From Pseudoalteromonas sp. UG3-2 (lineage in GTDB: Bacteria; Pseudomonadota; Gammaproteobacteria; Enterobacterales; Alteromonadaceae), in NCBI RefSeq assembly GCF_037120705.1, contig NZ_JAWLJU010000002.1, positions 2,423,501-2,487,500 of the forward strand: DNA of 64,000 nt. Reading direction: 5' to 3'. The position numbers and the translations under genes are program-made. Positions 40,590 through 50,565 of this stretch are shown piece after piece. The number at the start of each line of letters is the position of its first letter. Within the stretch, counting starts at the first letter, position 1. Below the pieces are notes generated by a model, which made no database searches, had not been told where the DNA came from, and saw nothing but the letters and a program-made list of their open reading frames with translations.

Positions 40590-42407
40590 ATGAACGTTGC
40601 GCTAACTCGACCGGTGGGTAAATCAGAGCCTTTATCTGAGCTGCTGACCGCGCAAGGGATTGGATCTGTTATTTGCCCTGTGTTACAGCTGGATGCAGTG
40701 AGTGTCTCCGACACCGCCAGTGCCATGGTCGCTGAGGCTGAGTTAGCCATTTTTGTGTCTCCTGATGCCGTCGGTTTTTTTCATAGCCTAGATATTGCTT
40801 TGCCTAGCCATTGCCAAGTATTGGCTGTAGGCCAGGGCACAGCCAAAGCACTGCAAGATAAACTAGCGGTTAAAGCCAAATATCCCCAGCAAGCGGATTC
40901 TGAAGGGCTGTTAGCACTCCCTGAGCTGGCTCAAGTTGAGGGTAAGCGGGTACTGCTAGTTAAAGGCAAAGGTGGACGAACACTCATTGCCAACACCTTA
41001 AAATCTCGTGGTGCCATTCTCGATAATCTTGTGGTTTACCAAAGAACCCCAATCAAAGCCAACTCGGACAGCTGGTTAGACCACTGGCGAAGCCAACAGA
41101 TTACAGGTATAGTCATTACTAGTAATACGGCAGCTGATGCGATATTTAATGTGCAAGACACAGTCTGCAAAGACTGGTTACAGGGCAATACCTTTTTTGT
41201 CGTAAGCCAACGTACCGCAGACTATCTGCAACACACTTATCACATCATCCCGTCGCATATTGTGGTTTGTCCTGGTCCAGATAACCAGGCCATAGCGGCG
41301 ACAATCGCCGATCACACCAAACAGCAAGGGAGTAAAATGACGCAGTCTGAATCGCAAAAAAACAACGCCAAAAAGGACGCAGAACCGAGTGCAGCAGTAA
41401 CACCCGCTGCAACTCAGGCGCTAAAACCGGGTATCAGTAAACTGGCGTTATTGGCTTTAGTGGTGGCATTAGGCAGTAGTGCTGGCGTGGGTTATCTCTA
41501 TTTACAGCAGCAACAGCAGTTACAACAAACGCAAATGGCCAATCAAGCCATTGCAGCTGAAAATAACTTACTACAGAGCCAGCTCAGTGACACCAAATCA
41601 CAACTGCAGCGTTTGGATAATGCCTTTGCCGGCGTGCAGCAGCACGTCAAAGAGCAGCTAGCGCAACAGCAATTGCAAGTGGATGAGCAGCTTTCACAGA
41701 CGCTAGCACAGGCAAAACAACAGGTCAGTGGCGCGTTGGCGGCAGAGGTGTTGTACTTGCAAAGACTTGCCGCTTTCAAGGTCGCTGCAGAGCAGGACTA
41801 TCTTGGCGCCGTGGCCGTGTTAACACGACTGGATGAGATTTTGGCTGCCGAGTCGAACAGCAGTACCGTCAGAAAGGCTATTGCTGCAGACATTGCAAAA
41901 TTAGAGGCGTTGCCCAAACCACAGACTGAGGCGCTCTACTATCAGCTACACGGGATGCTAGAGCAGGTCGACACCTTAGCAGTAAAAAGCCAGTCATTAC
42001 CACAGCCACAACGCACTGAAGAGTCGCAACTGTCGCAAAATATGAATGACTGGCAGAGCAACCTTAAGCGCTCTTGGCAACAGTTGGTGGATGACTTTAT
42101 TACCGTTCGCCGCCACGACGAGGTGGTCATCGACCCATTGCTCGATAAAAATGAAAAGTTGCTTATTCGTGCCCAGTTGCGAGCTTATCTAACCCAAGCG
42201 CAAACCGCGGTGGTAGAACAGCAAGCCAGTATTTTCTTTGCCGCGCTGAGTGGGGCCAAACAAACTATCATTCGCTATTTTGACAGTGACGATGCCAATA
42301 CGGTTGCCATGTTGCAAACCTTGAAAGAACTGAGCCGTAGCGAAATTCAAAGCCGCACTGACATTACCTTGAGCACGCCGAAGGCGTTACAGGGGTGGTT
42401 ACAATGA
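40590..42407 (+). CDS. hemDX: HemD-HemX in-frame fusion (uroporphyrinogen-III synthase plus HemX)
   Basis: A 605-residue ORF joining two genes usually separate. Residues 1-245 are uroporphyrinogen-III synthase (NVALTRPVGKSEPL, FVSPDAVGFFHSL, GKRVLLVKGKGGRTLIANTL, ITSNTAADAIF). From residue 250 (Met, base 41337) begins HemX: a cytoplasmic Lys/Glu-rich tail, a TM (about 285-305), a Gln-rich coiled coil and a periplasmic helical domain. The internal Met has a strong AAGGGAG site, so HemX may also be made alone. No stop codon separates the two. AAGGA precedes the hemD ATG. HemX is uncharacterised but is always linked to hemY. Confidence 0.93.
   Translation: MNVALTRPVGKSEPLSELLTAQGIGSVICPVLQLDAVSVSDTASAMVAEAELAIFVSPDAVGFFHSLDIALPSHCQVLAVGQGTAKALQDKLAVKAKYPQQADSEGLLALPELAQVEGKRVLLVKGKGGRTLIANTLKSRGAILDNLVVYQRTPIKANSDSWLDHWRSQQITGIVITSNTAADAIFNVQDTVCKDWLQGNTFFVVSQRTADYLQHTYHIIPSHIVVCPGPDNQAIAATIADHTKQQGSKMTQSESQKNNAKKDAEPSAAVTPAATQALKPGISKLALLALVVALGSSAGVGYLYLQQQQQLQQTQMANQAIAAENNLLQSQLSDTKSQLQRLDNAFAGVQQHVKEQLAQQQLQVDEQLSQTLAQAKQQVSGALAAEVLYLQRLAAFKVAAEQDYLGAVAVLTRLDEILAAESNSSTVRKAIAADIAKLEALPKPQTEALYYQLHGMLEQVDTLAVKSQSLPQPQRTEESQLSQNMNDWQSNLKRSWQQLVDDFITVRRHDEVVIDPLLDKNEKLLIRAQLRAYLTQAQTAVVEQQASIFFAALSGAKQTIIRYFDSDDANTVAMLQTLKELSRSEIQSRTDITLSTPKALQGWLQ
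41326..41339 (+). promoter_or_regulatory. Internal ribosome site and start for HemX
   Basis: AAGGGAG (41326-41332), four bases, ATG (41337-41339), in frame inside hemDX at codon 250. It sits where an ancestral hemX start would have been. Confidence 0.55.
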
Positions 42408-43510
42408 TAGCGAACGTGGTGACCTTTCTACTGATCCTAGTGGCACTGGCAGCAGGGCACTTACTAATTGATGAGAAAGGCTATGTGCTAATAGCGTTTG
42501 ATAACACGACTATTGAAGGCACCATAGTGTCTTTCAGTATCTTAGCGCTACTGGCTGTTTTTGGCTTGTTGCTGCTGGTAAAAGTGCTGCGCTTTGGCTG
42601 GCATAGTGTCATGAAAACTCAAGGGCATTTTTCTCGTAAGCGCCGTCTAAAAGCCGAGCAAGCGTGGCAAGAAAGCCTTTGGTTGCTGATTAATGACGAC
42701 ATTGAACAGGCTGCAAACCTACTTAAAAGCGTGCCTCAACCTGCAGAGCGACAAGACTTCGTTCAGGCTATTGCGGCGCGTGCGGCACTGCAATCAGGCG
42801 ATGTGGTGAGAGCTAATACCGAGCTTGAAGCCATAAGTGATCAGCATCAAGGCCAGCTCGCGAGCTTATGGCTTGCGGCCAATAACAACGAACAAGCCTT
42901 AGCCCTTTTACAGCAAAAAGTCACAGTGAAAAAGCCAAGCACTGCTGCTATTTCAAGCTATATCAAGGCTTGCATTGCAGCCCAGCAGGGGCAAGAAGCA
43001 ATCAGTACCATCGCTCAGTGGCATAAAAAGCTGCGCTGGGAAAGTCAGCAATGGCAAAGTATGTTTGAGCAAATCTTTAGCCAAGCGCCAGAGCAAGCGG
43101 ATGAACTGTTCGCTATGTTACCAAAAGCATTACAGGCGAAAGCCAGTACCGCCCTATATCAGGTGAAATTACAGCAAGGTGACATCGCGCAGTTGACGGG
43201 AACCTTGAAAAAGCTGTTAAAACAAGGGCAATACCATCAATTAAGCAGCTTATTAAGCCACACCACAGCCGCAGACCTTAGCTTGAAAACGGCCATTCAA
43301 CAGCAGCTTAAGAAGACCCCGGAGGATCAAGAGTTACTGTTTGCTTTGGCGTGCTTGTGTAATGCCGAGGGCGATCACGAGTTGGCGGCGAAGATCTTTG
43401 ATAGCCTCAGCGCGCAGCCATGGCAACCGCGCTGGAGTCAACAGGGGCAACTGGCTTATCAGCAAACACAGCAGTTTGAAAAAGCTTATTTAATCGCAAA
43501 GTCAGCATGA
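42404..43510 (+). CDS. hemY: HemY family protein (heme-biosynthesis-linked, TPR)
   Basis: A 368-residue inner-membrane protein: two N-terminal TM helices (about 1-25 and 40-62), then a TPR-like helical cytoplasmic/periplasmic domain (GHFSRKRRLKAEQAWQESLWLLINDDIEQAANLL, many helix repeats). ATG 42404 overlaps the HemX stop TGA (ATGA) and has AGGGG 8 nt upstream, so it is preferred over GTG 42395. Function of HemY in gammaproteobacteria is unknown. Confidence 0.93.
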   Translation: MIANVVTFLLILVALAAGHLLIDEKGYVLIAFDNTTIEGTIVSFSILALLAVFGLLLLVKVLRFGWHSVMKTQGHFSRKRRLKAEQAWQESLWLLINDDIEQAANLLKSVPQPAERQDFVQAIAARAALQSGDVVRANTELEAISDQHQGQLASLWLAANNNEQALALLQQKVTVKKPSTAAISSYIKACIAAQQGQEAISTIAQWHKKLRWESQQWQSMFEQIFSQAPEQADELFAMLPKALQAKASTALYQVKLQQGDIAQLTGTLKKLLKQGQYHQLSSLLSHTTAADLSLKTAIQQQLKKTPEDQELLFALACLCNAEGDHELAAKIFDSLSAQPWQPRWSQQGQLAYQQTQQFEKAYLIAKSA

Positions 43511-43522
43511 CTGTTATCCTTC

Positions 43523-43553
43523 AGCACTGGTTAGGCTCAAACTAGCCAGTGCT
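43523..43553 (+). terminator. Stem-loop after hemY
   Basis: AGCACTGGTTA / TAGCCAGTGCT, an 11-bp stem with one G-T pair, 9-base loop, 12 nt after the hemY stop. No T tract follows, so it may be a 3' stabiliser rather than a terminator. Confidence 0.45.
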
Positions 43554-43614
43554 GCCTCACTTGTGGTATTGACGACAAAAGTTCCCGACGCTGATTAAGC
43601 GAACCGATATGAAC

Positions 43615-43620
43615 TATAAT
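43615..43620 (+). promoter_or_regulatory. Consensus -10 hexamer upstream of adenosine deaminase
   Basis: Perfect TATAAT at 43615-43620, 79 nt before the ATG. No good -35 is seen at 16-18 nt spacing (closest TGATTA), so the promoter call is tentative. Confidence 0.35.
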
Positions 43621-43699
43621 TGCAGCTAGACATATGTCCTTGATCTTCTCTTTAGGGGGCGTATGATCCTAAAAATTTTAACTGCAAATCGGGTACGCT

Positions 43700-44695
43700 A
43701 TGATCAACAACACACTTCCATTATTAGATTTACATCGTCACTTAGATGGTAACGTTCGTGCGTCAACGATTCTTGAGTTGGGTCGACAGTTTAATATGGC
43801 GCTTCCTGCGAGCGACATTGAAGGGCTACGTCCACATGTTCAAGTGATTGATAATGCGCCTAACCTGATGGCATTTTTAGAAAAGCTTGATTGGGGCGTT
43901 AAGGTACTGGGGGATTACGATGCTTGTCGTCGAATTGCAGTTGAAAATGTCGCAGATGCCGTAGCGCAAGGCATTGACTACACCGAATTAAGGTTTAGCC
44001 CATATTACATGGCACAAAGCCATAACCTTCATCCTGAAGGCGTTGTTGAGGCCTTAGTGGATGGCGTGAAAAGCGCCGTTGCCGAGCAAGACATTCAGGT
44101 CAATCTGATTGGTATTCTATCGCGCACTTATGGGGTGGATAAGTGTCAGTATGAGCTTGATGCGCTGCTAGCCCATCGTAACGATCTAGTGGCCGTGGAC
44201 TTAGCCGGTGATGAATTTAACTTCCCTGGCGAACTGTTTGTTGAGCACTTTAAACAAGTTCGTGATGCTTACCTTGGCGTCACCGTGCACGCCGGTGAAG
44301 CTCGGGATGCTCAAAGTGTCTGGCAAGCGATCCAAGAGTTAGGTGCAACGCGCATTGGCCACGGCGTCAAAGCCATTGAGGATCCTCAGTTAATGGACTA
44401 CTTGCGTGATAACCGCATTGGTATCGAGTCGTGCTTAACGAGCAATATCCTTACCAGTACGGTTGCCGAGCTCCACAATCACCCGCTTAAGCAGTTTTTA
44501 CAGCATGGTGTATTAGCTACTATCAACACCGATGATCCTGCTGTACAGGGAATTGAACTGGATAATGAGTATAACCATGCCGCCGCCGTGGCAGGGCTAG
44601 ACAATAATCTCATCCAACAGGCACAAGCTAACGCCGTTGAGATAGCTTTTCTTAGCGATACAGAAAAAGCCGCACTGTTGGCAAAAAAGCAGTAG
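43700..44695 (+). CDS. add: Adenosine deaminase
   Basis: A 331-residue zinc enzyme that deaminates adenosine to inosine. Metal and catalytic residues are in LDLHRHLDG (His12, His14), [15 protein letters not shown] and [22 protein letters not shown] and ESCLTSNI are family blocks. It is an isolated gene with its own promoter region, convergent with the CBS gene. A hairpin (AGTTGTGC / GCACAACT, 44725-44751) follows the stop and overlaps the CBS gene end. Confidence 0.95.
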   Translation: MINNTLPLLDLHRHLDGNVRASTILELGRQFNMALPASDIEGLRPHVQVIDNAPNLMAFLEKLDWGVKVLGDYDACRRIAVENVADAVAQGIDYTELRFSPYYMAQSHNLHPEGVVEALVDGVKSAVAEQDIQVNLIGILSRTYGVDKCQYELDALLAHRNDLVAVDLAGDEFNFPGELFVEHFKQVRDAYLGVTVHAGEARDAQSVWQAIQELGATRIGHGVKAIEDPQLMDYLRDNRIGIESCLTSNILTSTVAELHNHPLKQFLQHGVLATINTDDPAVQGIELDNEYNHAAAVAGLDNNLIQQAQANAVEIAFLSDTEKAALLAKKQ

Positions 44696-44724
44696 CGAGT
44701 GCTCGCCTTAGGCATTAGCAATGC

Positions 44725-44751
44725 AGTTGTGCTGGGTTATCCGGCACAACT
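44725..44751 (+). terminator. Possible terminator after add
   Basis: AGTTGTGC / GCACAACT, 8-bp stem with an 11-base loop, 30 nt after the add stop and extending into the end of the CBS gene. Only CTTTT lies near the 3' side, so the terminator call is weak. Confidence 0.35.
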
Positions 44752-45144
44752 TAAGTAGCTTTTGGTTAATGCCGCAACCACTTGTGAACGCGTCACTATT
44801 CCCACCACTTTTTGCTCTGCTACTACTGGGTACACTTTAGGGCTATTCGACTGCATTTGCGTGGCCAAATCCACTACGGTGGTTTGCGGAGACACCTGCA
44901 GTGCTGGGCTCGCCAGCAACTCACCCAAATGGTTTTTACCATCGCAAAAATAGCTCGAGTCGAGTAGTGGTTTCAGTAATTGCTGCTCAGAAATAAAACC
45001 CACTAGCCGTCGCGCCTCATCCACCACTGGGGCACCAATTAAGTGATGCTTTTGCAGTTGCTGAATGGCGTCAGTGAGCTCTGTTTCTGGTGTCAAGATA
45101 GGGTAGTCTGGCGACATAATGTCGCGAATAAAGAGTTGGCTCAT
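44737..45144 (-). CDS. CBS-domain pair protein
   Basis: A 135-residue protein consisting of two CBS motifs (RDIMSPDYPILTPETELTDAIQQLQKHHLIGAPVVD and SPALQVSPQTTVVDLATQMQS...VYPVVAEQKVVGIVTRSQVVAAL). Such proteins sense adenine nucleotides and often regulate partners; none is evident here. Cytosolic, no other domain. Confidence 0.93.
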   Translation of the reverse strand: MSQLFIRDIMSPDYPILTPETELTDAIQQLQKHHLIGAPVVDEARRLVGFISEQQLLKPLLDSSYFCDGKNHLGELLASPALQVSPQTTVVDLATQMQSNSPKVYPVVAEQKVVGIVTRSQVVAALTKSYLSCAG

Positions 45145-45277
45145 TGCGTGTACTCCTAATGTAGTCGCGTTTAGCTAATCAGCTAACGCCTTGGTTATGA
45201 ATTATCTAGCACCAGCGTATAAGGAATACTTTTATCGGTAAAATGACTTGTTTTGATTGGTGTGTTCGGTTTTTTGG

Positions 45278-45298
45278 AAGGGTGTGTGACACACCCTT
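45278..45298. other. Stem-loop between CBS gene and fre
   Basis: AAGGGTGTG-TGA-CACACCCTT, a perfect 9-bp stem, 38 nt past the fre stop (minus strand). On the minus strand it is followed by A rather than T, so it is not a canonical terminator for fre. Confidence 0.4.
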
Positions 45299-45336
45299 GC
45301 GCTCAGTGTGGTTGTGATGCCGCCAGTCACATGGCC

Positions 45337-46050
45337 TTATTTGATAAAAGCAAAGGCGTCTGCAAACATGTATTCACGCTCGGCTCCGTGATTGATAAAG
45401 TCATCGCGAACAATGCCAATCATATCAAAGCGCCCAGCCATATAGATGCTATAAGGCTCTAGAGAAACAATGTCTTTCATCACTGCTTGATGAACAAAGC
45501 CACTGTGACCTTGCCATGAGTTACTTGGGTGCTCAACCACAGGGATAAATTCAAAGTGTTTGTTAGCAGCAGCCCATGCTTCCATTTCAGCTTTTGCGTA
45601 GAGGGCTGACTCTTCTTTTACACCCCAATAAAACAACACTGGCTGATCGTAGTTAATTTCAGCGAGGTAATCGGCCATTGATTTAACGTAAGAGAAGCCG
45701 GTACCGCCAGCCAGTAAAACCAGAGGACGAGCCTGCTCAGGGCGCAACTGGGAAACCCCCAGGCCTACTTCAACAGCGACCGACTGCTTTTGGTCATAGG
45801 CGGCACGAAGGTGATCCAGTGACTGCATGGCATAGGAGTCGGCACCTGAGGCACCAATGTGCAGCTCGAGGTAGTCGCTTTTCGATGGACTGTTGGCGAT
45901 TGAAAACGCACGCTTATCTTTTTCGCCGAGTACCAGTTGCAGATAATGCCCTGCAGCAAACGTTACTGGTTCTGCCGGCTTTAATATGACTTTATGAACG
46001 AACTCTGTGAGAGGCGTGATTGATTCTACCTCTGCTTTTAATACTTGCAT
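45337..46050 (-). CDS. fre: NAD(P)H-flavin reductase Fre
   Basis: A 237-residue FNR-superfamily reductase: N-terminal beta-barrel flavin site (FAAGHYLQLVLGEKDKRAFSIANSP) and NAD(P) domain (LVLLAGGTGFSYVKSMADYL, FYWGVKEESALY, YMAGRFDMIGIVRDDF). It reduces free flavins, supplying reduced flavin to oxygenases and iron reduction. Downstream of ubiD on the same strand, as in Escherichia coli. Confidence 0.95.
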   Translation of the reverse strand: MQVLKAEVESITPLTEFVHKVILKPAEPVTFAAGHYLQLVLGEKDKRAFSIANSPSKSDYLELHIGASGADSYAMQSLDHLRAAYDQKQSVAVEVGLGVSQLRPEQARPLVLLAGGTGFSYVKSMADYLAEINYDQPVLFYWGVKEESALYAKAEMEAWAAANKHFEFIPVVEHPSNSWQGHSGFVHQAVMKDIVSLEPYSIYMAGRFDMIGIVRDDFINHGAEREYMFADAFAFIK

Positions 46051-46184
46051 GTCTTACCTTTATTAAGCACTTGGCCAAAGAGTGGGCACTCTAACATAGC
46101 TATAGCAACAATGTTAGTTATCATGGTGTGCCTCTGCTTGACCTTATTATTCCATTTTTAATTACAGGTGCCTGCATCATGCCT

Positions 46185-47672
46185 TTATTTTGGCATGATC
46201 CCCAGGCTATCCCAAATTTCGTCTACACGCTGTTTAACGTCTTTAGCCATCACAATCGGTTCACCCCACTCACGGTCGGTTTCACCAGGCCATTTATTGG
46301 TGGCATCCATTCCCATCTTCGAGCCTAGGCCAGATACTGGCGAGGCGAAATCGAGATAATCGATGGGGGTATTTTCCACCAAGGTGGTATCGCGAGCTGG
46401 ATCCATGCGGGTGGTGATGGCCCAGATCACATCATTCCAATCACGGGCATTGACATCGTCATCGCAGACGATGACAAACTTGGTGTACATAAATTGCCGC
46501 AAGAACGACCACACTCCCATCATCACGCGCTTAGCATGACCAGGATATTGTTTTTTCATGGTCACTACCGCCATCCGGTATGAGCAGCCTTCAGGAGGCA
46601 GATAAAAATCGACAATTTCCGGGAACTGCTTTTGCAGTATAGGCACAAAGACTTCATTGAGCGCAACACCTAAAATGGCTGGCTCATCGGGCGGTCTGCC
46701 AGTGTAGGTGCTGTGATAGATGGGTTGTTCACGATGGGTTATATGGGTCACCGTCATCACAGGGAAGTCATCGACTTCGTTGTAGTACCCAGTGTGGTCG
46801 CCATAAGGCCCTTCAGGTGCGACTTCGCCGGGTTGAATATACCCTTCTAGCACGATTTCAGCGCTGGCAGGAACTTGTAAGTCGTTGGAGACGGACTTAA
46901 CGACATGAGTTTTACTGCCGCGGAGCAAGCCGGCAAAGGCATATTCACTTAAGGTGTCGGGAACTGGCGTCACGGCTCCGAGGATGGTTGCTGGGTCGGC
47001 GCCTAACGCCACAGAAACCGGGTAAGGCTTATCTGGGTTTTCTTTACACCACTCTTGAAAGTCTAAAGCGCCACCTCGGTGTGACAACCAGCGCATAATG
47101 ATCTTATTTTTGCCCAATAGCTGTTGGCGATAAATGCCTAAGTTTTGACGTTTTTTATAGGGACCTTTGGTCACGGTCAGTCCCCAAGTGATGAGCGGTG
47201 CCGCATCACCGGGCCAGCAGTGTTGAATGGGTAACTTGGTGAGGTCCACTTGGTCGCCGCTGAGTACCACTTCTTGGCAAGGGGCCTTTTTGACTTCTTT
47301 TGCTGGCATATTCAGCACTTGCTTAAATACTGGCAATTGGCCAAGCGCTTCTTTGAGTCCCTTAGGTGGCTCCGGCTCTTTTAAAAACGCCAGTAATTTC
47401 CCCACTTCTCTAAGTTCGCTGACGTCATTTTGCCCCATACCCATTGCCACTCGTTTCGGGGTGCCAAATAAGTTGGCAAGCACTGGGATGTCATATCCCT
47501 CTGGGTTTTCAAACAGGATAGCTGGGCCGCCGGCTCTAAGGGCTCTATCGGCAATTTCGGTCATTTCTAATTTTGTTGAAATGGCTTGTTTTACGCGAAC
47601 AAGTTCACCTTGCTTTTCTAATTGCGTAATAAAATCTCGCAGGTCTTTGTATTTCATTGGCGCTTCTGACAT
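46185..47672 (-). CDS. ubiD: UbiD, prenylated-FMN-dependent decarboxylase
   Basis: A 495-residue enzyme that decarboxylates 3-polyprenyl-4-hydroxybenzoate in ubiquinone synthesis, using prenyl-FMN from UbiX. Blocks: [89 protein letters not shown]. An alternative ATG at codon 6 exists. Upstream of fre with a 134-nt gap; both are probably transcribed together. Confidence 0.97.
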   Translation of the reverse strand: MSEAPMKYKDLRDFITQLEKQGELVRVKQAISTKLEMTEIADRALRAGGPAILFENPEGYDIPVLANLFGTPKRVAMGMGQNDVSELREVGKLLAFLKEPEPPKGLKEALGQLPVFKQVLNMPAKEVKKAPCQEVVLSGDQVDLTKLPIQHCWPGDAAPLITWGLTVTKGPYKKRQNLGIYRQQLLGKNKIIMRWLSHRGGALDFQEWCKENPDKPYPVSVALGADPATILGAVTPVPDTLSEYAFAGLLRGSKTHVVKSVSNDLQVPASAEIVLEGYIQPGEVAPEGPYGDHTGYYNEVDDFPVMTVTHITHREQPIYHSTYTGRPPDEPAILGVALNEVFVPILQKQFPEIVDFYLPPEGCSYRMAVVTMKKQYPGHAKRVMMGVWSFLRQFMYTKFVIVCDDDVNARDWNDVIWAITTRMDPARDTTLVENTPIDYLDFASPVSGLGSKMGMDATNKWPGETDREWGEPIVMAKDVKQRVDEIWDSLGIMPK

Positions 47673-47946
47673 TGGGTTTGGGTTAGTATATCAAGACGAT
47701 ATATTTTTCCTAGGTATACGTCGGCAAGCCAGAATGCGATTAAGGCAAGTTAGTAACATTAGGCTACACTTTGCTGTGCGATGAACTTGTCACCGCACTC
47801 GGTGGCGTGTATAAGTTGTTATAAAAAAGTGAGCGCAGAGTGTTGTTTTGATATGAGACAAGCTTGAAACGGCTAATGGTTTAGTATCTAAATCCATTAA
47901 GTTATAGTCGCCACGCTTTACGATTCACTGTCCTTGGGGGGCTGCA

Positions 47947-50562
47947 TTGAAGTTGATGTATAAACTGGTGTCGGCGTTATTGTCATTGTGCAGCGCTATG
48001 GTAACTGCTACAGAGCTTCCTAATTACGTGTTTTCGGATCACAGCGCAGTGATGCTCGTAATTGACCCAAATACGGGAAAAATTATAGATGCAAATGCCG
48101 CCGCTGCAGAGTTTTATGGCTACAGTGAGTCTCAGCTGGAAACCATGGCCATCCAAGACATTAATACCTTCACTGCCGAACAAGTGGCTAATGAGCGCCA
48201 AGCTGCCCTGAATGAAGGAAGAAGCTACTTTATCTTTCAACATCGTCTCGCCAGTGGTGACCTCAAAACGGTGAATGTTCACTCCTCTCCATTTGAAGAT
48301 AAAAACGGTCAAGCTCGGCTGTTGTCCGTAGTGCAAGATTTAAGTAAGCAACGAGCGCTGCAGCAAGAGCTTTGGCATTATCAAGCGAACCTAGAACAGC
48401 AGGTGATGGTGCAAACCGAAGAGATCAAACAAGCCAATATGGTCAAGGTGATCTTACTTATTACCGTGATCGTGGTCTTGGTGGTATCTCTGGTCATCTT
48501 AGTCTTTACATTACTGCGCCTGAAACGCTCTAACCAGCGCGCCCAAGCACAAGGGGCCAAACTTGAGGCCATTTTCCACAGTATCAATGTTTATTTGGTG
48601 TTTACCGATGAAAGCCATTGCATCAACAGTGTTAACCAAGCGGCGATTAACGACTTTGGCGACATTAGCGAGTTAAAGTCACAGTCTATCTATGCTTTAT
48701 TTGACGTGCTGGATGCCGAGCAGCTGCTCGAAGCCGGCGAAGTTGAATGCCAGTTGCATCAGCGCTTTGGTCATCGTGATGTTCGAGTCTCTTGTACCCC
48801 AGTTGTCAGCGACAGTGAGCAACAGCTAGGGTTTATTTACGTTATTCAAGATATAACTGATGAGCTAGAAGTCGAGCGTGAGCAGCGTTTGGCCAGCACT
48901 GTGTTTGCAACGACCACCGAAGGGGTGTTGGTTGCCGACAAACACAATTATATCCAAATGGTGAACCGAGCCTTTAGTGAAATCACCGGGTATGGCGCTC
49001 ATGAAGTGATTGGCAAAACGCCGTCGATACTAAACTCCGGCCGTCATGATAGCGCTTTTTTCCAGCAAATGTACGAGGACCTTTATAACCAAGGTCACTG
49101 GGAAGGTGAAATTTGGAATCAGCGTAAAAATGGCGAGGTGTATCCGAGTTGGTTGCAGGTGTCTGCGGTGTTTAATGAAAGCCGCGAAATCGATATGTAC
49201 GTTGCACTATTTAGTGATATCACCTCACGCAAGCGTAATGAGCAACTGATGTGGCAGCAGGCCAATTTCGATAGTCTCACTGGGCTGGCAAATCGCCATC
49301 ATTACCACATCAAGTTTGATATGGCACTGAAGCGCGCTGCGCAGCTCGAAGAGCGCATTGCGGTGTGCTTTATTGATCTTGACCGTTTTAAAGCCGTTAA
49401 CGATACCCTTGGACATCATATTGGTGATTTGCTGTTAAAAGAGGCGGCTAGCCGTATTCAAGACTGTGTGCGCAGCTCCGATACCGTGGCCAGACTCGGC
49501 GGCGATGAGTTTGCCTTGTTATTGCAAGATATTGAAAGCTTTTCTGATATTGAGAGTGTGGCGGCAAAAGTGTTGCGCGCACTGGCCAACCCTTTTCATT
49601 TAGAAGGTCACGAGGCCTATGTATCAGGGAGCATGGGGATCACCTTATACCCAGACGACGGCAAAGACCGTAAGGTACTATTACGCAATGCCGATAGTGC
49701 TATGTACAAGGCTAAAGAGCATGGTCGTGATTGTTATCAGTTTTACACCTCAGCCATGCACCAGCATGCCCAAGCACGCAGTGTATTAGAAGGTGCGCTG
49801 CACAAGGCTTTGTCTAATCGCGAGTTATCTTTGGTGTATCAGCCTATATTTGGCCAACGCGGTGAGGGCGGCTTGAAAGGCTGTGAAGTGTTACTACGCT
49901 GGCGCAGCGAATTACTTGGCTTTGTGTCACCGGATGAGTTCATTCCTGTGTCTGAGGAGCTGGGGTTAATTATGCCTATTGGCGAGTGGGTATTGTATCA
50001 CGCGTGTTCACAAGCAAAAGCATGGCAGGACAACTATGGCGAACAGTTTTTTATTGCCGTAAATGTGTCCAGTGTGCAATTTAAACGTCAAGACATGGTT
50101 GAGATCGTGAAAAAAGTACTGCGCGATACCAAGCTGGCGCCACACTGCCTAACGCTAGAAATTACCGAGTCGGTGCTGGTGGAAAACTCAGACAAAATTC
50201 TTGAGCAGCTGATTGCCCTTAGGGCGCTGGGCATTGAATTGGCCATTGATGACTTTGGCACTGGGTATTCTTCGTTAAGTTATCTGAAGCGCTTTCCACT
50301 CTCAAAGCTGAAAATTGACCGTTCTTTTATCAATGACTTACCAGAGGATGAAGAAGACAAAGCACTGGTCAGCGCCATTATTCTAATGGCCCATAAGCTC
50401 AACTTAAAAGTGATTGCTGAAGGGGTGGAAGCGGTTGAGCAATGTGTTTTCTTACGTGAACTCGGCTGCGATTTTACCCAAGGGTACTTTCACTCAAAAC
50501 CAATTAGTGACAGTGAGTTTGAGCATCATATTTTAGACGCTCAGTTTGAGCGGATCAGCTAA
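47947..50562 (+). CDS. Transmembrane PAS-PAS-PAS-GGDEF-EAL protein
   Basis: An 871-residue c-di-GMP enzyme. N-terminal signal/TM segment, periplasmic or external PAS (about 35-130), coiled coil, TM (about 168-190), two PAS domains (about 205-300, 310-425), GGDEF (about 435-605) and EAL (615-860). GGDEF 518-522 is intact (RLGGDEF), and the inhibitory I-site RSSD is at 509-512. The EAL motif reads EVL (Glu647), with DDFGTGYSS and KIDRSF intact, so both activities may be present. The start is TTG 47947 after GGGGGG; ATG 47956 is an alternative. Confidence 0.93.
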   Translation: MKLMYKLVSALLSLCSAMVTATELPNYVFSDHSAVMLVIDPNTGKIIDANAAAAEFYGYSESQLETMAIQDINTFTAEQVANERQAALNEGRSYFIFQHRLASGDLKTVNVHSSPFEDKNGQARLLSVVQDLSKQRALQQELWHYQANLEQQVMVQTEEIKQANMVKVILLITVIVVLVVSLVILVFTLLRLKRSNQRAQAQGAKLEAIFHSINVYLVFTDESHCINSVNQAAINDFGDISELKSQSIYALFDVLDAEQLLEAGEVECQLHQRFGHRDVRVSCTPVVSDSEQQLGFIYVIQDITDELEVEREQRLASTVFATTTEGVLVADKHNYIQMVNRAFSEITGYGAHEVIGKTPSILNSGRHDSAFFQQMYEDLYNQGHWEGEIWNQRKNGEVYPSWLQVSAVFNESREIDMYVALFSDITSRKRNEQLMWQQANFDSLTGLANRHHYHIKFDMALKRAAQLEERIAVCFIDLDRFKAVNDTLGHHIGDLLLKEAASRIQDCVRSSDTVARLGGDEFALLLQDIESFSDIESVAAKVLRALANPFHLEGHEAYVSGSMGITLYPDDGKDRKVLLRNADSAMYKAKEHGRDCYQFYTSAMHQHAQARSVLEGALHKALSNRELSLVYQPIFGQRGEGGLKGCEVLLRWRSELLGFVSPDEFIPVSEELGLIMPIGEWVLYHACSQAKAWQDNYGEQFFIAVNVSSVQFKRQDMVEIVKKVLRDTKLAPHCLTLEITESVLVENSDKILEQLIALRALGIELAIDDFGTGYSSLSYLKRFPLSKLKIDRSFINDLPEDEEDKALVSAIILMAHKLNLKVIAEGVEAVEQCVFLRELGCDFTQGYFHSKPISDSEFEHHILDAQFERIS

Positions 50563-50565
50563 CGG

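Noticed and set aside
45278..45298. Rho-independent terminator of fre
   Set aside because: The stem is perfect but is followed by A residues on the minus strand, so it lacks the T tract; kept only as a stem-loop.
47983..48336. 117-residue ORF opposite the PAS-GGDEF-EAL gene
   Set aside because: Lies wholly within a coding region with clear domains; no ribosome site.
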